Translations under genes and position numbers: made by a program | Notes under the pieces: generated by a model | What the model was told of the DNA's origin: nothing | Seen by the model: only the letters and a program-made list of their open reading frames with translations | The model's database searches: none | From: Spinellus fusiger | Lineage: Eukaryota; Mucoromycota; Mucoromycetes; Mucorales; Phycomycetaceae | Direction: 5' to 3' | Assembly: GCA_025094145.1 (NCBI GenBank) | Contig: JALLLS010000001.1 | Location: forward strand, 186,001-250,000 | Length of the DNA: 64,000 bases | Part shown: positions 9,792 to 25,054 of the stretch, in pieces | Layout of the letters: every line of letters starts with the position of its first letter | Numbering within the stretch: position 1 is the stretch's first letter

Positions 9792-11344
9792 ATGAAAGCA
9801 AAACAAACTTTATCCAAACTGGGGATATCTCCCAAAACAAACTCAAAAACAAGATATTCTAGACGCTTAAAAGAAGGTACTTGTTGGCTGCAGGTGTATA
9901 TGTGCATCTCTTCTTATAAGCTCTCTTCCTAGTAAGCAAAAGATCTCGCAGCAGTGGATACTCCACCTTTTCCGAAAATGAGAAACTTCTGAATGAAGCA
10001 ACAACAAAAGATGCCTCCACAACAACCCCAGAAGACGGTTCCTTGGACACAAAGACTCATAATCACACCGAGATAACCCTTCGACCTACCAGCAAGCGTC
10101 GTAAACTCAACCCTCGACGTGTCATGTTTGCTGCATCTGACTGGACAGTAACATCCAACAACAACAATTCATTAGAAGAGAGACATATTAAAGATATATT
10201 TCTTCCTGAAACAGAGAAGAAGAATAGCAAGTCATCTAAACCACCAGCAGTCATATTAGGTACTTCTGCTGGGGTAAAGAAAGACAAAAGAAAGAGAAGT
10301 ATGCGTACAAACAAACAAAAGGAGCTTGGCCATCAAGTGTCTGATGATTATGATTGGAATGCACTTGTGGTTGTTCCTCCTCAATTCCAGACAATTTCAA
10401 ATGATGCCAGTATATTAAAGAAAGAGACTAAATCAACTATGAAAGAAGAGATGGAGACATCTTCTCAATACAACCACAACAACAGATCACTCAAGACAGA
10501 CAGCATGGAGAGTGAGCCTGTTCCAGTAGATGAAAATGACTCAGTTGTAGATACAAAAGAGGAACTCAGTAAGATTTCAAGTTCACCTACTATGGAGGAA
10601 ATGTATACTTATGAAGAGATTGCTACCATGCCTGTAATAAGTAACAGGGAGAAAGAAGTGTTTACTCAAGTATCCACAGATGAAGATGATCAGACACTTA
10701 TTGAAGTCAGTAATGAGACCCTTTCCGAGACAATGGATTCTTCTATGATCTTAGTAGAAGAAAAAGAGAAAATAGATGAAGCTGACACTAATAAGACCGA
10801 TACAGAATGTCATTCCAAAGACACAAATAATTCTCTAATCCAAGAAGAATATTTACATAATAGTTCCAAAGAACCGGAATCAGAAAAAGACACCATTGTT
10901 AGTCAAGATCATATTACAATCACTGTTTATCAAGATACTATTGAATCCATAGTAGTTACTGCATCAAATGACTCTTCTGTATGTGGCATAACGGAGACAG
11001 AGGCTGTTGAGAACACAGATGTACCTGCCGAGAACACCACATTGGATATAATAGAAGATCCAGAGCAAACCTCTGCAATATCCACAGATTCTTATATTAC
11101 CACATCAATGACTACTGTTTATTCTTCTACTGTAGACTCATCAATGAATTTTGAAGATACACCGAACTATTCCTCAGAGACCCATGCCTCAGAACTTACA
11201 AAAGAAGAAGTGGCTATGGAAATAGAGCCCGAAAATACTGCTTCAAGTATCAAGCAAGAATCAATGGAGTCTGTAGTCTCCGTAGAAGAAAATATCACAG
11301 CAAAGAAGAGTCTCTGGTCAAAGCTATTTTCATTCCTGAAATAG
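9792..11344 (+). CDS. Unrecognised acidic Ser/Thr/Glu-rich protein (about 498 aa)
   Basis: Proposed model: exon 1 9792-9876 (MKAKQTLSKLGISPK, basic), a 56-nt GT-AG intron, then exon 2 9933-11344. Without the intron the long frame has no ATG near its start, and the intron phases match. The first about 120 residues are Lys/Arg-rich with RRKLNPRRVMF and several Lys clusters that could act as nuclear localisation signals. The rest is a low-complexity acidic region rich in Glu, Ser, Thr and Asp. The last residues (KKSLWSKLFSFLK) form a potential amphipathic helix. I recognise no domain and propose no function. A nuclear, intrinsically disordered protein is an inference from composition only. Confidence 0.7.
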
Positions 11345-11783
11345 CTATGTTTTTTGTAGTCATTTTTATTATTGTTACTGTAGTGTTGGCAATACTAGTT
11401 GTAACAGTAACAGTAATGGTAATAGTAATTGTAGCATTGATCTGAAATGTCTTTTAGTTTTTAGTTTTTATTCTTTTTCTCCTTTGATTCTATTTTTTTT
11501 ATGATATGTAAATCCCTCTTTCTTATTCTTCTTTTGTCTATATTCATCCACACACAAAAACACACACAATAGAAGGCAAATGTCATCTATAATGGCTTAC
11601 AAGAGTATAGGATAACCCTCTTTCTTACCTTTTCCCTCAGCCTGAGTTCTAAACAGATGATATGAAAATGCACCTCCAGTGTAACTGACAAGATAGGTTA
11701 TTTTACACGCAGATCTAGCCCCATCGTCCATCGCCCTTGTTCTTTTCTTCTTTTGCTATTCCTACCACTGTACTCAAGACACT

Positions 11784-13706
11784 ATGCCCAGTCTTCCTGT
11801 TATTTCTCCTGTAGACCACCAAGTCCTATTTGAGATCGAATGCCAAACAGAGACAGATATCAATAAGAGTATTGCTGCTGCCAAGCAGGCCTTTCCTGCA
11901 TGGAAGAAGGTACCTGTAGCAGAACGCGTGGCTATTATCCAAAAGTTCTGTGCTGTCTTTGAGACCAAGCAAGAACAAGTAACAGAGAGTTTGGTATCTC
12001 AAATGGGAAGACCAAGACGCTATGGAGGAGGGGAAATCAAAGGAGTTCTTGAGAGAACAAACTACTTTTGTTCAGTAGCAGAAGAGAGTCTGAAGGATGA
12101 AGTGATCGAAGACCAGCCCAACACAAAGCGCTTTATGAAGAAAGAACCTGTTGGGTCTGTGTTTATTATTGCTTCCTGGAATTATCCATATCTCACAGCT
12201 GGTAAATAATAACAAGGCAGACACATACATTGTGTAGCAGTAGGAAAAAGAAAAAGAAAAAGAAAAAGAAAAAGAAAAAGAAAGGTACTCATCCGAGGAC
12301 TATGATCATTCTCTAGTGAACAATGTCATTCCTGCTCTTTTGGCAGGCAACCCTGTTCTTCTGAAGCAAAGTCCACAAACCCCAAAGTGTGCTGATGTGT
12401 TGGTAGAAGCATTGCGTGAGGCTGGCGTACCTTCTGCTATTATTCAAGCCATTCATGTCGATGATCGTGGAGCAGACTTTATTGTGAGACACGCTGACAT
12501 TCATTTCGTCAGTTTTACAGGCAGTGTTGCCGTTGGAAAGAAGATCCGAGAGTCCATTGGTGCAAGCCAGCGGTTGGTTGGTAAGAAATAGAAAGAGATG
12601 GGGTGGATGGATTAGAATTCTGTGATGCTAACATAAAGGCATGGTGTTTCTTCCTGTCCTCTTTAGGCTCAGGCATGGAGCTTGGTGGCAAAGATCCTGC
12701 TTATGTATTGGCTGATGCCAACATTGACTATGCAGTGGAGAACATTGTCGATGGTGCCTTTTTTAATTCTGGACAGTGCTGTTGTTCTATTGAACGCTGC
12801 TATGTTGCAGAGAGTGTGTATGATGCCTTTGTTAAGAAGGCTGTGAGTCTTACCGAGGTAAATAAAAATAAACTATTACAGTTCAATACCAAAAGAAGAG
12901 TGAGTTCACGCCTTTACTAGACCTACGTTCTTGGTAATCCAAATGCTATGGAGACAACCCTTGGTCCCATGGCAAATGTGCGCTTTGCTGATAATGTGAG
13001 AGCACACATTAAGGATGCTGGTAAGAAAATACTACTGAGAAGATGTAATAACTGTATGAATGTCTATTTCAGAAAGCAAAGGTGCCAAACTGTTGATTGA
13101 TACTACAAAGTACTTTACTGCTGACAAGGTAATTTATCAAACGATAACCCATAACATAGTATCAACATTGTATTCATTCTTTTGTCCTAGGCTGGTACAA
13201 CCTATGTTGGTCCACAGATCCTGGTCAATGTGACCCACGACATGTTGGTGATGAAAGAAGAGGTACACTATAGACATATAGTATCAACTGCTTGTGATCT
13301 ACTCTTGTATTTATCCACTAGTGTATCTATTAGACTTTTGGCCCTGTGTTGGCTATCATGCCTGTTGCTTCAGATGAAGAGGCCATTCGACTGATGAATG
13401 ACTCTAACTATGGACTCACTGCCAGTATTTGGACATGCAGTTCTGAGAAGGCCATTGCTATAGGAGACCAGATCGAAACTGGCACATGGTTTATGAACCG
13501 TTGTGATTACATTGATCCTGCTCTTGCTTGGGTGGGTGTAAAAGACAGTGGATCAGGATTCTCCATGAGTAAGGCTGGATTTAATAACTTTGTGAGGTAA
13601 ATAGAAAGACTCTCCAAGATGCAAAAGAGTGTTTGTATAATAATACTCATATTACCTATGTTGCTTTTATAGAATCAAGTCTTACCATCTCAAGTTGACT
13701 CAATAA
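11784..13706 (+). CDS. NAD(P)-dependent aldehyde dehydrogenase
   Basis: Eight exons: 11784-12201, 12317-12580, 12667-12857, 12921-13020, 13073-13128, 13191-13262, 13334-13596, 13673-13706, giving 465 aa. It oxidises an aldehyde to the carboxylate. Family marks: ASWNYP and GNPVLLKQSPQTPKC (cofactor-binding region), FVSFTGSVAVGKKI, MELGGKDP (general base Glu), and NSGQCCCSIER with the catalytic Cys. The C-terminal half has TFGPVLAIMP and ASIWTCS. SQMGRPRRYGGGEI at about residues 70-85 resembles the betaine/succinate-semialdehyde branch, but substrate cannot be assigned. Length is slightly short for the family (about 480-500). No targeting peptide, so probably cytosolic. Intron 1 carries an (AAAAAG)n tract at about 12243-12284. 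Confidence 0.92.
12243..12284 (+). repeat. (AAAAAG)n hexanucleotide microsatellite in intron 1 of the aldehyde dehydrogenase gene
   Basis: About seven units of GAAAAA between the donor at 12202 and the acceptor at 12316. Purely intronic. Confidence 0.9.
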
Positions 13707-14170
13707 ATAGGTTTTATGACTTTTGAATAAAACTCTTTATTGCTTCAATATGTGTTGATATTCAGTCTCAAAGTCCTAAGAAGTATCCTTTATTGATTTG
13801 TAAATTAACAGTTTACAACAGCAACTGCTACTACTAAATAGTACACTCTAATCCAATAACCATAGATCCATTTAGTGTGGATATCATTTTCTATTCTCTT
13901 GTTATGAATTCTATGCTGAATAAACTACTGACAAGGAAAATGCCCTTCTTTTCCTTCTACAAAAATAAAAAGCAACAGTTGAACATTTAATAGATTAACA
14001 TTAAGAAAAAAAAGCAAAAGTATGAGCAAAGAAGCAAACATACACTAAAAAAATACAGCTAAACAGTAAATACAAAATAAAATTAAAATTAAAAGAGAAA
14101 GAAAAAGAGAAAATACAAGAGATTCTATACAAGTAAGTACCATCAAAAGAAGGAAAAAGAAAAATAATAA
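13707..14170. other. Convergent intergenic region
   Basis: AT-rich 3' flanks of the aldehyde dehydrogenase (plus) and polo-like kinase (minus) genes. An AATAAA-like motif (GAATAAAAC at about 13723) follows the plus-strand stop. Nothing else seen. Confidence 0.5.
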
Positions 14171-18060
<3,890 letters not shown>

Positions 18061-19214
18061 CTGCTTCCAATAGTTAGGTGGGTGTTGATAGAGTGCTGTT
18101 AACAAAGTAAACACAACCAAAATAAAAACAACACTGATAAAAATATATAATAAAATAAAAAAGAAAAGAAAAAGAGTATTTTTTTTTACTCTTTAACACT
18201 TTTCCCCATTGTTTACTTTTGGGACTTGCAAAAGTGTCTGTGCATAAGTGTGTGAGTGTTAAAAACAATGGATGGGTTTATTTGTGATGTATTGTTATTG
18301 GTTACAAAGAAGAACTGATTGTCTTTATAGGCAAGAAGAAGTAAAGACACAATGGGTGCTGTACTTATATCAATCGACCCAGAATAGACCGAGAACATAC
18401 TTAGAATAGACCTGTCCATGTGTAGACTGTAGTTGAAGAGAGCAATCCTCTTTAACAAGCCCATCTGTATCTACCTGTCCATAATAAAGAGGGAGAATTC
18501 CAAGCACAAGTCAAGAGCCAAGCACACATCCAAGTCGATCCTTGGTTATGACCATAAAAAGAGTGTCTATACATAGACCATTGACAAAGGTGCACACAAG
18601 GGCATCCACTGTCTTGTTATAGAATACAATCAACAGACGTGTTCTATTCATTTATATCTGATGGTGCATCTAGAAACAGTATCTTATTTATCTGATTTGT
18701 TCATAGATTGATCCTCGTTTCCATGCACAAGTCATTGTCAAAAGAAAAAGTTACAGAATAGACCCTATTAGCTATAGATCACCATAACAGGACAATATAG
18801 ATAAACATAAGATATTTCCATAATAACCAGTCACAATACATAGACTTGTATTTGTGGTATGTGGGAGTGATAGGTGTGTGTACTAATAATGGATCCATTC
18901 TACTACTCTATTCAATATAAATACACTCAATCTTCTTCTTAATGATAGAATAGATTGATTGTATTTATATTTTCTTTGATTGGTCATCTCCTAATAAAAG
19001 AAACCCTCTTTCTGACATGATGAAATGACAGCCAACAACACCTTGTAATTGACAGCACTCTATTCGGTTATTTAAATTGAGAATAAAATATAAATGAGTG
19101 ACCATTATCAAACATATTCTTCCTTTTATGAAAGATTTATATCTAAATGGAGTATACTGTCAATCAAAGGGAGACGGTGTTTTAAATGACAATATTATTA
19201 TTCCTCTTCCTTTA
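18061..19214. other. AT-rich intergenic region, no gene seen
   Basis: Upstream region of the polo-like kinase and left flank of element copy A. No coding signature on either strand. Confidence 0.5.
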
Positions 19215-19426
19215 CACACCAGATCTTTAGAATATAAAAAGAAATAGTTAAAATACAACTGTTTAAAAATGACACATCGATTTGAAAAGGTGTGAAAATA
19301 AAGTGAGATGTATTCATGTTAGTTTTTAAATAAAGATTATTATTATAATTTACCTGTAAATATCTGAATCCCGGAGGAAACCACTTTCGATGTGGCGATA
19401 TATAATATGAATGCATCAAAGAATAT
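19215..19426 (-). ncRNA. Candidate omegaRNA-encoding segment (Fanzor 3' flank), hypothetical
   Basis: TnpB and Fanzor loci encode their guide RNA scaffold in the 3' end and 3' flank of the nuclease gene, finishing at the element boundary with the guide taken from flanking DNA. Here about 212 bp lie between the stop codon and the element end. The same segment is conserved in copies B (26067-26273) and C (39971-40180), including TTTACCTGTAAATAT, a TCCCGGAGGAAACCAC block and AAAAGGTGTGAAAATA. Conservation of a non-coding flank fits, but could equally reflect transposon end sequence. No structure was computed. Confidence 0.3.
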
Positions 19427-19612
19427 CTATTCTTTTCTACAGAATGGAACTGGTCGGTGGCAACCCTTTAAAGGCTCTTCTGCAATCGTATAGATATTCT
19501 TTGATGCATTCACATCTCTGTTCCAAACAATTCCACAACCTTGGCAAGCGTGGATAGTGTTGAAATTCACTAATACCTCAGTGAGGTTATGTGTGCTACA
19601 AGTGTGGCAGAT
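19427..19612 (-). pseudogene. Fanzor (eukaryotic TnpB-like) nuclease, C-terminal zinc ribbon and RuvC-III end
   Basis: Minus-strand translation reads ICHTCSTHNLTEV, then HACQGCGIVWNRDVNASKNI, then a short tail to TAG at 19427-19429. Two CxxC pairs followed by a DRDVNAxxNI-type motif are the OrfB/TnpB zinc ribbon and the third RuvC catalytic Asp region. In eukaryotes this arrangement identifies Fanzor proteins, RNA-guided DNA nucleases related to TnpB and Cas12. A likely 3' splice site (TTTTTGTTCTCAAG) stands just before the first Cys, so this is probably the last exon. RuvC-I and RuvC-II were not found upstream (19613-20109); this copy is truncated. Confidence 0.75.
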
Positions 19613-20230
19613 CTTGAGAACAAAAATAAGAGTAACTGTTAGAAGAGCTTTTCATCTGGGCTTTAGCTCATTGTATTCCACAAGACACTCATTGTATTGT
19701 TATTAGGCAAGTAAAGACTCCTTTCAAGTCAGTCTTAGGTAGTCTTCGTTTTATACTGTCTAAAGTGTCTAAGGTGTCTAGAGTGTATTCTCAAGTATAG
19801 TTATCTATCTCCCAATAACAAATCACAGGGCCATTGGTGTGTGGATTCTATTGCTATGAGAGAATGCACTTGGGCAGTAGCTACAGTCATACTATAGTAT
19901 TAGCCATACTATTACAATAAACAATTTTATTCATAAACAATATATTCCATTGATAATACAATTTGATATTGAGGTATCTACAAAAGGAAATAATGATTTG
20001 GATATCAGCAAACCTTTGCTTTAAAACACAGTTCCATAGAAGGCAAGATATTTTGTCTCAAAAGGAAGGAGATATCCCCGCCTAAAAGCCAGAAAAATCT
20101 CCTGGTGTGTAGTCTCACCTCAGCACACGTCATGAAAGAGACAATTCTACAAAGTAGCTTTGGTCTTGTTTCTATTTATTTACTTTTTCCTTCTTTTGTT
20201 CTCTCTCTCCACTTGCACTAATACTACACT

Positions 20231-20487
20231 ATGGGAATTCCAAAATTCTTCCGATGGATAAGGTACACGTAACAGACCGGATTGCACCACCAGCAAAAGT
20301 AATAGAGAAACTCATAAATACTGTCTGTCTGTCTACCTGTCTTTACAGTGAACGCTATCCAATGTCCTCACAGCTTATTGCTGAAAACAGAATACCAGAA
20401 TTTGGTAGGGAGAGTGTCTGTGTTATTTCTTCCTAGTAGACAGCCTAAATCAACACACACAAACAAACACACAAACACACAAACACA

Positions 20488-20529
<42 letters not shown>

Positions 20530-23500
20530 TCTTGTTGTTCTAATCCTACTGCGGTTGGACTGTTCACAGATAATTTGTACCTGGATATGAATGGCATTGT
20601 CCACAACTGCTCCCACAACAACAATGAAAGTGTCCACTTTAGAATCACAGAAGAGCAGATATGGATCGCCATCTTTAATTATGTAGACCACATCTTCACC
20701 AAAATCAAGCCAAAGAAAGTATTCTTTCTTGCTGTAGATGGTGTTGCCCCAAGAGCAAAGATGAATCAACAGCGCTCCCGAAGATTTAGAACAGCAAAAG
20801 ATGCTGAAGATACCCGCCAGGCTGCTCTTCTCAAGGGTGAAGTCTTACCCCAGGAAGACCCCTTTGACAGCAACTGTATCACACCAGGTAAATAAATACA
20901 AGTCTATTCCTTGGTTTGTGCTGATGGTGTGTTTTATTCTTCTAGGCACTGATTTCATGAGCAAACTCACACAACAACTGCGGTATTTTATCAATAAAAA
21001 GATGACCGAAGATGCCCATTGGCAAGGAGTAGAAGTCATCCTGTCTGGTCCTGATGTGCCTGGTGAAGGAGAGCATAAAATCATGGACTACATTCGATTA
21101 TCAAAGGCACAGACCCATTATAATCCCAACACACGACACTGTCTTTATGGCCTGGATGCGGATCTTATTATGCTGGGATTGGTGAGTCATGATCCTCATT
21201 TTGCCCTGTTGCGTGAGGAAGTAGTATTTGGCAAGCAGAACCGTAAAAAGAAAGCAAGGTAAAACACACCACCCTATGTATATGTATAAGAGAGAGAGAG
21301 AGAGACTCTTCTTGGTTTGTTCTTAAATGCTGCTGTAGTCTCGATTCAACCAACTTTTACTTGATGCATCACTCTCTTATTCGTGAATACCTGGATTTGG
21401 AATTCTCTTCTTTAAAGACACTCTTGTCCTTTGAGTATGATCTAGAACGTATTATTGATGACTTCGTACTGTTAGCCTTGTTCATTGGCAATGACTTTTT
21501 ACCTCATCTCCCCAACCTTCATATTAATGAGGGTGCTATGGACCTCATGTTTAATATCTACAAACGCGTGTTGTCCAAGAGTGATGGATATCTCCAAGAA
21601 AGTGGCCGTGTCTCCATGAAAAGACTTGAGATGATGATGCAGGAGATTGCTCTTCAAGTAGAGGAGGATGCCTTCCAAGCAGAGTGTGTGAATGGACTAT
21701 ACCTTGCAGGCAAGGAGGAGGATGGATACCAAGAGCGTGAAGCCCTTCATCAGATTGAGAAGAAGAAAAAGTCATTATGTAAGTTGTGGGTTGTGTGTGG
21801 GTAGAGTAAGGAACACGCTCACACCCAACAACCTTATTTTCCATCTTGTTTTGAATAGCCATGACACTATCACAAAAGAAATTGTTCTTAAAGATCAAAG
21901 CCTATGTACTGGAAAACACACCAGCAAAGGCAGGTGTCCTCCGCTTTTCGTATGATATGAAGCCACCCGACCGCAAGTTCATAGAGACCTTGGCGCGTCA
22001 ATTGAGTCTCCATTGCGTGACAGAAACATCCAATCAAGACGGTAGCAAATCTATTATGATTCATTTCTACCAGAGTGATGAGAGTGAAGAAGAGGAGGAG
22101 ATAGATGAGGAGGCCATTGCTGCACGCGATAGAGTGCTGGCCAAGTATGCCAAGGCCCAAATCAATCATGATCCCGAGGCAGAAGCAGAGTTAGAACGAC
22201 AGGAGAAGGAGAGACACGACATGGGTGTTAAGGAATGGAAAGCCAATTACTACATGGTAAGGAGAATAGAAACAATAGCTAGATTCTATTCTATAGAAAC
22301 AAGGGCACAGACTGAATCATCTAATAATAATACATAGGGTAAAATGGGGATTGATAACACAAACAAAGAACAATTAGAGAATGTTGTGTGTGCCTATATC
22401 ACAGGCATCCAGTGGGTTCTGCACTACTATTACAATGGTGTTACTTCTTGGGGATGGTTCTACCCTTACTATTATGCACCAAGAATATCGGATCTAGTCA
22501 ATTTGTCAAAATACCAAGACATGCAGTTTGATCTAGGAACACCCTTTACACCCTTTGAACAATTGATGGGTGTATTGCCTGGTCTAAGCAAGAAGCTTCT
22601 TCCTGTACCCTATCAAGTGAGTTGACACGTATTTTCAAACAAACACAGCAGCAGCCCACTTATGTTATACACTAGGAATTGATGACAGATCCCTCTTCTC
22701 CCATTATTGATTTCTATCCTCGTGATTTTGAGATTGATATGAATGGGAAGAAGCAAGACTGGGAAGCTGTTATTAAGATTCCCTTTATTGACGAAAGACG
22801 TCTTCTAGAGGCAATGAAAGCACGAGAACACCGTCTCACAAAGCAGGAGAGATCCATGTCCAACCATGGCAACTGCTACAAGGTCATTTATGATTCTACT
22901 CTTGTCCAAAAGGATTCTGAACACGGAGTAGCCTACCCAAGTCCTCTTCCTGGCGTATTCCCTGATCTGTACTACTGTTCTGCCCGTGAAGAAGTGTACC
23001 ATTTGCCCAGTCTGGAGGGTACACGTCTTAATAAGGGGCTGTCAGAGGGTGTGTTCTTGGGGAAAAATGCCTTGGCCGGATTTCCTTCTTTGCATACAAT
23101 TCCTCATACTGCCGGGCTCAAGTACCATGGTGTCACTGTATTCCAACAGCCTAGCAAGTAAGTAGACATTAAATAAATAGAAAAAGAAAAGAAGAGTAAC
23201 TAATGTGTGGATTAGAAATGAGACGATTGTGGTTACTTTAAAGAACAGGTTTAAAGACACACCCATAGAAGAGATAGCTAAGCTTCTTCTTTACAAGCGA
23301 GTGTATATTAGTAAGTCATACTTGTCATCAAGATCCCAGCCTAGACATACCTTGACCTTTTTTTCTTTTTCTTTTTCTTTTTTCATCTTCTCTTTCTAGG
23401 CTACCCTTACTTACAAGAAGCTGTTGTGATTGGTGTATCCAACGAACAACTCAAGTACTATACACGGTTCTCTGGTAAAAAGAAGCAGATACTGGAAGAA

Positions 23501-24885
23501 GTGCATGATCAAGACGAAGAACAGAACTGGAATAAACGTGTGGGCCGTGTTGAATACCTCTGTAGCAAAAGATTCGGCTTACATGTTGGACCCGTCGATG
23601 TTGCGTTGCATGTCTGTGCTATTCGTGGCATGAAGTTCACAGAAGACGGTGCTCTTGTTAAGGAATACCTGAATCCTGCACAAGAAGATCTAGTGCCTAT
23701 TCAACTATGCGTTACCAAAGTCACTCATGATGACCCACGCTACATGGAGCGCCCTGCTCCAAACACAACAGAGGGCTTTGCAGTGGATAGCAAGGTATTC
23801 TTCTTGGGAGGTACTTATTACGGTGCTCTGGCTACAGTTGTAGGCCACAAAGAGGCCAACCATGTGGATATCGAGATGATTGTTCCTGCCAAAGCAAAGG
23901 AATGTTTTGAGCCCAACTTTGCTTCCATTGTCAAGAATCAAGAGCATAATATGGTTTATGTTCCTTCGTATGACTTGTGCGTTCAACTCAAGATCAATGG
24001 ACTCTGTCTCTCCAGAATCACTTCCTCTGTCCAGATCAAGAACAAGACAAACCAGCGTGTTCATGTTGGTTTGAGTCTTAAATTTGAGTCCAAGCAACAG
24101 AAAGTCATGGGCTATACTCGGAAGAATGCCAATGGTGTATGGGAGTACTCTGAAAAAGCCATTGCTCTTATTGAGGACTATATCAGATCATTCCCCAAGT
24201 TCATTGCTTTTATGAAGTCGAGTAAAAATAGCGGCCTGTTGCATATGAACGACATGACATGGACGGACAATCCAGCCAAGGAATTGCAGGCCATGAAGGC
24301 ATGGGTTACAGCAAAAGACATTGCTAATCTTCCTCAAGCACCTATTAGGAGTGAGCAACTGGAGAAGGTAGGGCTTTTTCTACTGGATGGGAATGTGTTA
24401 CTTACTTAAAAATAGCCTTACGTAGAAGAGATTGAATCCATAGGCCAAGCATACCATGAAAAGCAGGATGAGTTGGATCTCAAAAAGGTGCTGATTATGC
24501 GTATTCCTCGTAATGTACTACTAAGACCCTGTGATGTGGAGTACAAGATGGTGGATCAAGTATTCAAGTTGGGTCATCGTGTAGTGTATGCCTTGAGTAC
24601 AGGTGTTGTTCCTCTGGGTACAAAGGGAACTGTGATTGCTTTCCAGGATGCCCTTGTCGATGTTATCTTTGATATCACATTCATGGGTGGTACTACATTA
24701 GATGGACGGTAAGTGGATGGGAGGATTCTTTAGGTTTCTAGGGTGTAGACATCCTTTACTTATACTGAGGGCACAATAGATGTGCTGAGTACCATGGTTT
24801 GACGGTTCCTGTGAACCAACTTCTTAATCTTACTCAAAGACCAGGACAGTCCATGCCACCCAAACACCCTTTCCCCCAGAAATAA
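20231..24885 (+). CDS. XRN1: 5'-3' exoribonuclease XRN1 (cytoplasmic type)
   Basis: Twelve exons: 20231-20262, 20349-20404, 20570-20887, 20946-21258, 21339-21778, 21859-22256, 22338-22616, 22676-23157, 23216-23310, 23400-24367, 24416-24708, 24780-24885, giving 1259 aa. It degrades decapped, 5'-monophosphate RNA. The N-terminal catalytic region is complete: MGIPKFFRWI, LYLDMNGIVHN, DGVAPRAKMNQQR, GEGEHKIMDYIR, GLDADLIMLGL, IGNDFLPHLP, then WVLHYYYNGVTSWGWFYPYYYAP. The C-terminal half has the D1-D2/KOW/SH3-like regions of Xrn1 (HVGPVDVALHVC, LGHRVVYALSTGVVPLGTKG). No CCHC knuckle as in nuclear Rat1/Xrn2 was seen, so Xrn1 is preferred. Shorter than the yeast enzyme (about 1530 aa) at the C terminus. 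Intron 2 contains a long (CA)n tract. Confidence 0.95.
20453..20526 (+). repeat. (CA)n-rich microsatellite in XRN1 intron 2
   Basis: Begins as imperfect ACACAAACA units and becomes pure (AC)n before the acceptor at 20569. Confidence 0.95.
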
Positions 24886-25054
24886 GTTGTTATGTTTATG
24901 AGGGCATGGTAGATGCGTCTTTTTATATATATATTTTATATATATTTCTTGTGTTATTATTTGTAGCTTCACGGTTGTTCATTAAAGCACAAGAGACTAG
25001 GCAATACAGTTGGACTTTTTTTTCTTCTTCTTTTGTCTATTGTATGTACACTAT

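Larger units (their letters stand above)
19215..20109 (-). mobile_element. TIR element copy A carrying a Fanzor/TnpB remnant (895 bp)
   Basis: Flanked on both sides by TA (19213-19214 and 20110-20111), as after Tc1/mariner-type insertion. The ends are imperfect inverted repeats: the left begins CACACCAG-ATCTTTAG and the right, read inwards on the minus strand, begins CACACCAGGAGATTTTT. The left about 410 bp holds the nuclease remnant and its 3' flank. The right 440 bp (19670-20109) appears identical, with no indel, to 27125-27564 in copy B. It lacks a transposase, so it would depend on one in trans. It lies 120 bp upstream of the XRN1 start codon. Confidence 0.78.

Noticed and set aside
20445..20672. 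Val/Cys-repeat membrane protein on the minus strand
   Set aside because: Produced by the (CA)n microsatellite in XRN1 intron 2.
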